A stretch of DNA of 33,660 nucleotides from Linderina pennispora. Its lineage: Eukaryota > Kickxellomycota > Kickxellomycetes > Kickxellales > Kickxellaceae. The notes beneath the pieces are model-generated. The model was not told where the DNA came from. It was given only the letters and a program-made list of their open reading frames with translations, and did not search any database. Each line of letters begins with the position of its first letter. Within the stretch, counting starts at the first letter, position 1. Shown here one piece after another: positions 26,420 through 33,660 of the stretch. Where the stretch lies: positions 1 to 33,660 of the forward strand of contig NW_024468354.1 of the NCBI RefSeq assembly GCF_002104995.1, in the 5' to 3' direction. The position numbers and the translations under genes were made by a program.

Positions 26420-28399
26420 ATGATGGACGCAGAGAAGGCGCAGCAGACCGACGTGCCAACGCGGCGGTTCCGCGAAATCCACTACCATCGGTTTCCCTTG
26501 GGTACACGCAGCAACGTCCACGGCTGCTGCTTGCTACGCACGCACCTGCCAGTGCGTCTGCCCCGGCCGCATACAATGCAGCAAATCTACACACATCCGC
26601 CGCCCGGGGTCGGGTACCGGCGTGCGATCCCCAGCATTACAGAGAACGAGTCCATGTCGCGCATGATCGAGCACGAGGAGCATCTGCTGCAGGAGATCAG
26701 GGAGGAGCGGCAGCGGACGCGAGCGTGGTTGGACGGTGGGAAGGCAATTGCGCGGACACATGTGGTGGTGGCCACACAGAACAACCTGCAGTTTTTTATT
26801 GCTGGATTCGGGTACTGGAATGTCCTCGATATGAATATGCATCTGGAGAACGAGGCGTGCATTGGGGTCAAGGCGTTTGAGATGTGGGCGGAAGGCGGCC
26901 AAAGTCCAGGCGAAGCCGAGCAGGATGAGGAGGAAAAGGAGGGAAGGCAGACCAAGGGTACTGAGTCGCCGACGCTGCCAACGCTGGTCGTGGCGTTGAC
27001 CACCCATATCAAGAGCAGCGGTCATAATGGCAAGAGCAGATATCGGCTGTATGCCATGGGCATCGATTCGCTGGATGAAGTACCACAGGAGTTCATCGAC
27101 AGGCATGCGGCTAAGCCTGAGCGACCGCAGTCCAAATCGAGCGACAGCCAGTACACGGAGTCGCCTGAGGCACGCCCGCAGTCTGAAGCTGACGCAGCAG
27201 TTGAGGATGCAGAGCCGCAGGAGCTGCCGGGCATAGCCAGCGTGCACGGCGAGCCCGGATTCACGCGAATCAACCCGGTAGACGCACTGCCAATGAACAG
27301 CTACGCATACCTGGAGGAGCGGCTGTTCAGTCTGCGTGTCACCAGCTCCACCCCGTGTCTCGACCTGGACTATCTGCCGTACCGGATCTCGCAGGACGTG
27401 ATCAAGGGCATGCCGCCGATTCTACTGGTTGCGGGTAACGACAACCGGGTGCACCGGTATGCCCTGGGCAAGAATCAGATTATCGAGCTGCAGGCAATAG
27501 TCGGTCCGCGGACCAGCACCAGCTTGACGTTCACGGTATTTGACGGGCGGGTTATCGGGCCGTACCATGTACAGATCATGGCGCAGCAGGAGTTTGTCGT
27601 GACACTGCAGGCCAGTGAGATTTTGCCCGAGGCGGAGGCCAAGGAACACAGCCCGACGGGCCATTGGCGGCGGCTGCTGCTGGCAGATGAGGAGGTGTAT
27701 GACGCAGCGCCAATACTCACCACGCTGTTCACGCCCGACTCGCAGTGGATCGACCGGACCGCCTACGACGCGGTACTGGCGCGCAAAATCGACGCGCAGC
27801 TGAGTCAGTCCGGTCCGGAGGAAAAACTGGCTACACACGACATCTATGATGCCGAATGGCCGGTGGGCCAGATGGGCCGGTTCCCGAACCGCCATAGCGG
27901 CTCTGGCGGGTATGAGGACCGGCCGCGGGTGCACGCGCTGGTCGGGTTTGTCAACGAGGAGGTGATTGTTTACCACGACGTGCCTGTGACTGGGCTGGAT
28001 CCAGTGCCGACGCTTGTAGGCAAGGGCAAGTTTGGCAACGGGCTTGGCGGCGTGTTCTCGCTGCCGGGCAGTGCCAAGGAGGGGCTGGTGACGTCGGTGC
28101 ATTTCGATGATTTGGACTTTGACGGAAACAAGGAGATCATGGTCGGCACGGTGTCGGGCGCGGTGCTGATTTACAAGGCAGTCGAGGGCGGATATGCACT
28201 GGTGTGGAAGCGGCGGTTCCCGGCACCCGTGTATGCAATCTTCAGCGTCGACATCAACTGCGACGGCGCCAACGAGCTGGTCGTCATCACGCTCAGCGGA
28301 GTGCATATCATGCAGCCGAATCTCTCGATCGTGCGCGCCAAGCTGCTGAAGCAGCTGATTCTGCTCAGGCAGCAAAAGGACGGCAAAGAGTCAGAGTAA
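26420..28399 (+). CDS. KPTN: Kaptin (KPTN)-like protein, KICSTOR subunit homologue
   Basis: In animals kaptin is part of KICSTOR (KPTN, ITFG2, C12orf66, SZT2), which holds GATOR1 at the lysosome so amino-acid shortage can switch off TORC1. The 659-residue product follows kaptin from end to end. The N terminus has FREIHYHRFPLGTRSNVHG, like the human 'RF-x-SQSNVYG' start. Near residue 335 comes ILLVAGNDNRVHRYA. The C-terminal third has the FG-GAP/beta-propeller blades VTSVHFDDLDFDGNKEIMVG (about 558), VWKRRFPAPVYAIFSVDINC, GANELVVITLSGVHIMQ, then a helical Lys/Leu/Gln tail. DxDxDG-type loops (DLDFDG, DINCDG) fit calcium-binding blades. Two low-complexity acidic inserts (about 170-190 and 235-275) are not in the animal protein. 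ATG 26420 is followed by a second Met. No intron. Confidence 0.82.
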   Translation: MMDAEKAQQTDVPTRRFREIHYHRFPLGTRSNVHGCCLLRTHLPVRLPRPHTMQQIYTHPPPGVGYRRAIPSITENESMSRMIEHEEHLLQEIREERQRTRAWLDGGKAIARTHVVVATQNNLQFFIAGFGYWNVLDMNMHLENEACIGVKAFEMWAEGGQSPGEAEQDEEEKEGRQTKGTESPTLPTLVVALTTHIKSSGHNGKSRYRLYAMGIDSLDEVPQEFIDRHAAKPERPQSKSSDSQYTESPEARPQSEADAAVEDAEPQELPGIASVHGEPGFTRINPVDALPMNSYAYLEERLFSLRVTSSTPCLDLDYLPYRISQDVIKGMPPILLVAGNDNRVHRYALGKNQIIELQAIVGPRTSTSLTFTVFDGRVIGPYHVQIMAQQEFVVTLQASEILPEAEAKEHSPTGHWRRLLLADEEVYDAAPILTTLFTPDSQWIDRTAYDAVLARKIDAQLSQSGPEEKLATHDIYDAEWPVGQMGRFPNRHSGSGGYEDRPRVHALVGFVNEEVIVYHDVPVTGLDPVPTLVGKGKFGNGLGGVFSLPGSAKEGLVTSVHFDDLDFDGNKEIMVGTVSGAVLIYKAVEGGYALVWKRRFPAPVYAIFSVDINCDGANELVVITLSGVHIMQPNLSIVRAKLLKQLILLRQQKDGKESE

Positions 28400-28446
28400 G
28401 CTAGCGAAATTTCAGAGTTTTGTACAGGTTTGCTAAAATAAGAGTT

Positions 28447-30262
28447 CTAATTGCAGGTGGCCTGCAGGGCACGCGAGTTCAGGCGGGTGAAGGCGACATG
28501 CGGCAGCGCGGCCTTGAGGTCGTTGATGACAGTGCGGTGGGAACGCGCGTAGTTTGTGCTGCATTCCTGCAGGCCCGGGAACTTTTGCTTGATCCACGCC
28601 GACAGCTCCACGGCATCGGTGAGCACGTCCTCGTCGGCTGACAGTCCGATCCACTTGACGTTGTTCTGTGCGGTGGCCCTGTGTTGCGCAGATTTGGCAA
28701 AGCCAAAGAATGCCTCGCTGCGCAGCGACGCCGACACCCGGACCAGCCCTGGCAGCTGGCGCACCAGCGTGTCCAGGGTTGACGCAGTGAATGAGGCGCG
28801 CGGGAGAATTAGCGTGTTGAGCGACGCCGACAGGCAGTGGGGCTCGGGCAGCTCAAAGTCGTCGCACTCCACGTCTGTGTCGGAGCCTGTGCTGACAGCC
28901 GACAGCGCAGGCGACGGCAGCTGGCCATACAGTCCGCCGCGCACAGTCGCGCCGCTCCACCGCCGCGAGCTCAGCACGTCCCTGGTGCCAATCAGCCGGC
29001 AGAGCTGCGAGTCGTGGATCTCATAGCCGGGCGAGCCCTCGCTGCTGCGCTGCTCAACCGACAGGTAGTGCAGATGCCGCAGGCCGCGCAATACCGACAC
29101 CAGCCCGTGGGCCGACAGGCGCGGGCCGGCGTAGTCCAGGCTGTTGGTGGTCAGGCGGGTCAGCAGTGGGCAGGCCTCGGGCAGCTTTGTCGCGTCCAGG
29201 TCGCTGATGGCCGGCAGCGCGAGCTCCTGCAATGCGGGCCAGTAGCCGTCCCAGACGGTCTGCAGCCAGTGCTCGTTCTGCAGAGACACAGCGCCGCGCG
29301 AGCTGCCGGGTGTCAGTGCATCCACGCGCTGCCACACATGGCGGACCGTTAGGCGCTCCAGGTTCGGGAACATGCGCGGGGATACGGGCAGCGCCGAGTC
29401 GGGGCGGCTGACGATTATGTGCTCCAGATGCAGCGAGGTCACCGACTCCAGACACACGCCCCGGGCGGCAGCCACGGCCAGCGACTCGATCCACGCGTGC
29501 TCGATCCGCAGCCTACGCAGGCGCCGCTGGGTCTGCAGTGCCGTGACCAGCTCGGGCGTAAAGTCCGAGCCGCCAATGGCCAGCGACGTGAACTGCGCCG
29601 GGCGGCTGGCCAGCATGGCGGCGGCACCGGACTCGGCCGGCAGCAGCTGCGCCCACTGCTGGTCGTAGCCGTACGGGCAGATGGCCAGGCGGCCGATGCG
29701 CGCGCACCGCCCGCCCTTCTGCTGCCCCCACACCAGCGGCATCATGTCGCCGACAGTCATGGCCTTATCGCGCACATACAGCTCCCCGACGTTTGGTGCA
29801 TATCGCCGCACAATCTGCGCAATGCGCTGGTGGTCGTCCCGTGTTCCGCTGAACCACTCGACAATCAGCGAGTCCAGGCTGCCCCACTGCATGGCCAGGA
29901 TTGTCTCCAGCTCGCTGGCCAGGTCTCCGTCGGTGCTGCGTCGCGGCCCGCTCTGGTAGAAATCTGACGACCGGAAGATCAGCCGCCGTGTGAACTGCGA
30001 GTAGTGCTTGGCGATGGTCGCCAGACGGTCTGTGTGCGGCCGCCGCATCCACCGGTTGCTGGTCACCAGCTCCGAGAGGCCCTGGTGGAGCGCCGCGAAT
30101 CGCCATGCACGCGAGGTTTGCCGCAATGCCGATAGTGCTGGGCTGGCGAATGCCGCTGGTGCGTGGTTGCCGGTACATCCCAGCGACGTCTGTGTGCAGG
30201 GGCAGGGCTGGAACTGCCGGCAGATGGCCAGCATGAGCTCGAATGGAAGTTGCTGAGGCCAT
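28447..30262 (-). CDS. F-box/LRR-like protein with frame break at the start
   Basis: The main frame (595 codons from Met 30234) has leucine-rich repeat-like stretches: RRLRRLRIEHAWIESLAVAA, ESVTSLHLEHIIV, FPNLERLTVRHVW, LQELALPAISDLD, LHYLSVEQRS. Just upstream, the same frame encodes an F-box start, QQLPFELMLAICRQF (30254 leftwards), with no ATG of its own. The only nearby ATG, 30262-30260, is one base out of frame: with one G fewer in its GG it would read MPQQLPFELMLAICRQ. I infer a one-base error near 30258 and a true start at 30262. Probably an SCF substrate adaptor, substrate unknown. It converges on the kaptin-like gene, stops 47 bases apart. It shares architecture, not obvious sequence, with the gene at 24518. 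Confidence 0.72.
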
Positions 30263-31207
30263 TGTATATGTAGTACAGGAGATTATGTGGCAGGAGGAGT
30301 AAATATTGTGCTGCGAAGAAATATAAATGTAGGAAGAAAAAAATGCCAGTGCTTAGGGACTTTTACTGCCCTGCCGACCGGGCGGATCTGTGGGCATTTA
30401 TACTTGCTCGCCGACCTGGCACGGCATCGTTGTTTGTGTGGGAGAGAAGGATCCTGACTAATTACTATCACTCCAGTCCTTCCATAGGGAAACATCGCCT
30501 ATCACAGAAAGTAGCTGTTGGTTTGGCCGAAATAATGCCAGTGTCCCCGCCGCCTCTTGACTTGGTTCGCACGGGCCATTTGTCCAGCCTGTGTGAAGGA
30601 TTAGCGACAAGCGAGATTCACCGCACAGCGCGCCTTTCAAAGTTTTTTGTTTTTTTCTGCTCGGAGAAAAGGTATTTTTGGATTTTTTTTCTCATGACAC
30701 CATCCAGTGGCCCGATTCGCGATGCTCTCTCACTGGCCCGCGGTCACTGGTGGAAATGAAGCGGGCCTCTGCACAAGGTTAGCGCTTCTGTAGTGTCCTC
30801 AGGCGAATGGAATAGTATTCCCCTCACACGTTGCTACTGGGACCTGGTAGTTCGCGTGCCAGCCAAAAGCCCGGTATTGTTTTTCTGGGGCGCCGTCGAG
30901 ATTTCTCATACGGAACTCGGGGAAAACCCGCCTCTCGCTCAGCACTGCATGCCTGAATGCTTTCACTGGGCCAGGTTTGCGGTTTCGAAAAAAAAGTGGC
31001 CGGGCACGGTCTTGAAAGCTGAACAGCAATGCGGCTGCGCACAGGGCACATTTTTCCTTTGCCGCTCGCAGAATAGAAAAAAGCACAGGCCACTCGTCTA
31101 TACAGGTCACGGGTCGCCTGCTGCTGCTGCAACACGGACATTGCAGGCAAGAAAGAGGGGATTCACATGGGTCTTTATTGCTGTGGCCCAGGTGGTGGCC
31201 TTGTTCT
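30263..31207. other. Intergenic, nothing firmly recognised
   Basis: These 945 bases lie between the start of the F-box-like gene and the 3' end of the BRCT gene. Open frames on both strands (30793-31239 plus, 30799-31323 minus) lack conserved pattern, although the plus-strand one ends in a hydrophobic segment (WVFIAVAQVVALFFICLGIG). T-rich runs occur near 30645-30690. Confidence 0.45.
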
Positions 31208-33660
31208 TCATCTGCCTCGGCATAGGAATTCTGTGCTAGACCTGAGCAGGCGCTGGCGCAACAGGCCAACAAGCAGGACCTCGCTGCCGTAGATGGGCAT
31301 TCGCTTTTCGTTTGACAGCTCAAACTGCGCCCACATGTCTTTGTCCTCGGAGCACGAAATAACGAGCAGGGGCGGGATCCGCTCGTCGTCCTCCTTCTTG
31401 CTCTTGCTAATGTGGATTGACTGGTTAATAAGCGTCTTCAGCTGCGCCTTGGTCAGCCTCTCGACCGCCTGGCCGCCAGCGCGCTCAATCAGCGGGCGCA
31501 GCACATTTACTGCCGGCACCGTGTGCGGCGTGATGAATATTGTGACTCCATCGAAACATGCGGTGCTTGTGTGCGCGCTGCAGCGAGTCGCGCAGCACGG
31601 AAATTCCACCTGGTTTCGGCGGCCTCGTCGACCAGCTGGTACTTCTCCGTCTCGCCGTACTCGCAACCCTTGTCAGTGGTGGGCCCAACGGGGATCCAGC
31701 GGCCACGCTCCAGCGAGTCGTCCATCCACTCGCGGCCGACAATAGCAATGCTGCCGCTGGCAACGGCCTCCAGCATCTTGGCTGTCTTGCCGACCTTCTT
31801 TGCCACCAGGTGGGTGGCTAGCTCGGTGCTGTCGACAATCTCGCCGCCCATGGCGATAATGCGCTGCTGCTCGGCCGGGCTGGGCCGCACCTGCGTGAAC
31901 ATTATGCGGACGATCTGCTTTTGGCGGTGGGTCGTGGTGCGCGCACGCTTTGCTCCGTCGGTCTGCGAGCCCGACTCGCCATTCGCAGCCTCCGATGCCA
32001 GCGTGCGCTTGGCCGAGCGGCGGTACGACTTTTCGCGCTTCATTTCGGTCTCGAATATATTGGCTGCCTTCATCATCTGGCCCAGGTTCTTGGACGCCGC
32101 CATCGCCGCTCGCCGCGACGAGTGCCGTACTTTGCCCACGACCAATGTGTCGGATTCCGCCTGCCTGTCCTTGGTGCCGTTTGGATCAAGCTCATCTGAC
32201 GACTCGGGGATGCCATTGCTGTCGTCGTCATCCTCGCTATTATCCCCATTGGCCAGCACAGCATCGTCATTGCCGTCGTTGGGCTCTGGGTAGACGTGGC
32301 CCTGGTCAGTGCGCACAGCCGAGCTGCTGGCGTCGCCAGGCACTGATCTTGCGTCTACGTGCACCTCCGAATCGAGCTCGCTGTCGCTGGAGAATATCGA
32401 GGTCAGATGATTCGGCAACGCTGTCGCCGGCCGGCGCATCGACCCACCTGGGCAGCTTGCTGACATTGACCTCGGTGCTGCCGACCATGGAGTTGAGGAT
32501 GGGTAGATTGGGAAAATACGTGAAGCTGGCATGGCTGACGCTCAGCGCCTTCCACCGCTGGAAGCTCTGCTCGAGCCAGATGTGGTTGACAATGTGGATA
32601 TCCCAGTCCATGGCCCCGTGCGTACTTTAGGCCCTCGGGCATGGCTGTGATCAGGTGTGTGTTGCGGCGGGTCATGTTGGGCGTGTACTCGGCGCCCATG
32701 GCCAGAATCAGCTTCTTCAGGTACTCCTTGGACGCTCCGGTGTAGTGGCTGGTGGTGATGACCAAGCCGGCCATCCCGCGGGCGGCGGTGTCGGGTACCG
32801 GATAGTGAAGCAGGCGCTTGGTAGGCGGCACTAGTTTCTCGGTAAAAAACAGGTGGTAGAGCCATACAAATGACCCCACTACCTTGCCCAGGCGGGATGC
32901 CTTCGAGTAAGTCGTAGCCTGACCGGTTGTGGCAGATCAGGACATCGACAGCCTTCCAGTCGTATGACAGCGAATCCCGGTCCTCTTCACCTCCCACCTG
33001 TGCGCTGACTGCACCTGCTTCCGAGAGGCGCTGGTTCAGCTGCTCGATGGCTCCCCGGCTGAGCATCGACCGAAGCTGCGAGTCAACAGCGACAACATAC
33101 CCTTCAGGAACTGCGTGGCCGGCTTGGGCAGCTCATATGCATTGGCAGTCTGTGTGTTGCCTGCGGGCACTGCAATGTCGCTGTTCTGCGCTTTGCCCCT
33201 GGTCCCGCATGACGTGGCCGGCCAGCATCGGCGGGTTCGGGAACAGGTACGGGTCCTGCGGCACCGACTGCACCATGTTCATGGTCTCGTTGAGCCAATG
33301 CACCAGAATCGGCTTGATGCCGAGCTGCGGATGCTTGGTGATATACTCGTACTTGGGGCCAGTATCCTTGATCATCAGGACGTGGGTGACGTCAGGCATC
33401 ATCTTTTGGCGATACTGGCCGCCCAGGGCCATGACAGTGCCCAGGATCTCCTCCTTGTCTAGCGCAGGCACTTGCGTGGCTACGACCACCATGCCCGAGA
33501 ATATGCGTTTTGCCGACGCCGAGTAGTACTTCTCCTGATACACAGCGCCTGACTGCGCACAGCGATCCACCCACTTGCTGGTGACCACGCGTACGCCAGC
33601 GCTGACAGCTAGCGTGTACTCGGCAAAGTGCGTGTCGGGGCTGACTATATGCGTTACACG
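31208..33660 (-). CDS. Brc1/Rtt107-type multi-BRCT protein, partial, about seven frame shifts
   Basis: Brc1/Rtt107 proteins bind phosphorylated histone H2A at damaged replication forks through their C-terminal BRCT pair and carry more BRCTs in the N-terminal half. The 5' end lies beyond 33660. Reading leftwards: a BRCT end (VTHIVSPDTHFAEYTLAVSA, SKWVDRC); a second BRCT (FSGMVVVATQVPALDKEEIL, VTHVLMI, ILVHWLNETM); a third (YVVAVDSQL to VDVLICHNRSG and VVGSFVWLYHLFF); a fourth (GMAGLVITTSHYTGASKEYL, NTHLITAMP, DIHIVNHIWLEQ). An acidic/basic linker follows (EVHVDARSVPGD to GAKRARTTTHRQK), then the C-terminal pair (IVRIMFTQVRPSPAEQQRII to VGREWMDDSLERGRW; FDGVTIFITPHTVPAVNVLR to GSEVLLVGLLRQRLL). 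The frame changes near 33197, 33100, 32909, 32615, 32395, 31601 and 31555, mostly at 2-4 base homopolymers with one base extra. Stop at 31208-31210. Confidence 0.85.

Noticed and set aside
30793-31239. Plus-strand frame ending in a hydrophobic segment, possible small membrane protein
   Set aside because: There is no good ATG, the upstream part has no pattern, and its end overlaps the BRCT gene stop. The last 25 residues look membrane-like, but that alone is not enough.
1-33660. tRNA, rRNA genes and CRISPR arrays
   Set aside because: No T-loop-like GTTCGAxxC context within a cloverleaf, no rRNA-like conserved block and no regularly spaced direct repeats were found on reading through; a covariance-model scan was not possible.
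31208-33660. Explaining the BRCT gene frame changes by introns
   Set aside because: The conserved protein continues with no gap or a one-residue gap across each shift, leaving no room for introns.

Overview
The window looks like nuclear DNA from an early-diverging fungus. It is gene-dense and fairly GC-rich, introns are few and short (roughly 80-140 bases, GTAAGN donors), and the genes are fungal: a fused FOL1, a SEC11 signal peptidase, a Pho85-type kinase, Gpi19, an alpha-arrestin and a Brc1/Rtt107 BRCT protein. F-box/LRR-like genes, kaptin- and Siva-like genes (absent from yeasts as far as I know) and a Fanzor copy would suit Zoopagomycota such as Kickxellomycotina. That placement is inference, not something the sequence proves.

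Layout. 1-3.6 kb: the tail of a polyglutamine Siva-like protein, NOP10, an unrecognised coiled-coil gene, the SDH assembly factor SDHAF4/SDH8 and GPI19. 3.9-7.0 kb: SEC11 converging on the three-enzyme folate gene FOL1. 7.6-13.6 kb: a run of TATA-box genes, namely a small secreted protein, a WrbA/Pst2-like quinone oxidoreductase, and a tandem family of secreted proteins (three genes and one relic) not matched to any family I know. 13.9-17.0 kb: a mobile-element island with a 370-base inverted-repeat hairpin followed by a decayed Fanzor gene, the eukaryotic relative of TnpB and Cas12 nucleases. All three RuvC catalytic residues are still encoded, but the frame carries three stops and one frameshift. 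18.0-22.0 kb: ketopantoate reductase, an alpha-arrestin with a PPxY motif, and a Pho85/CDK5-type kinase with one intron. 22.4-23.8 kb: two small unknown genes. 24.5-30.3 kb: two F-box/LRR-like genes flanking a homologue of kaptin (KPTN), a subunit of the KICSTOR complex that links GATOR1 to TORC1 in animals. 31.2-33.66 kb: the C-terminal part of a multi-BRCT Brc1/Rtt107-type protein, broken by about seven single-base shifts.

The genes do not form one pathway; most are housekeeping. The accessory part is 7.6-17.0 kb. The nutrient-signalling cluster (alpha-arrestin, Pho85-type kinase, kaptin) may be chance.

Sequence quality matters. Single-base frame breaks in otherwise well-conserved genes lie almost only in the first 2 kb and last 3.5 kb, mostly in short homopolymers, and the left edge sits inside a CAG/CAA repeat. 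Both fit the low-coverage ends of an assembled contig. Gene models there should be read as sequencing-damaged rather than dead. The Fanzor lesions in the middle include three stop codons and look like real decay. No tRNA, rRNA or CRISPR array was found.
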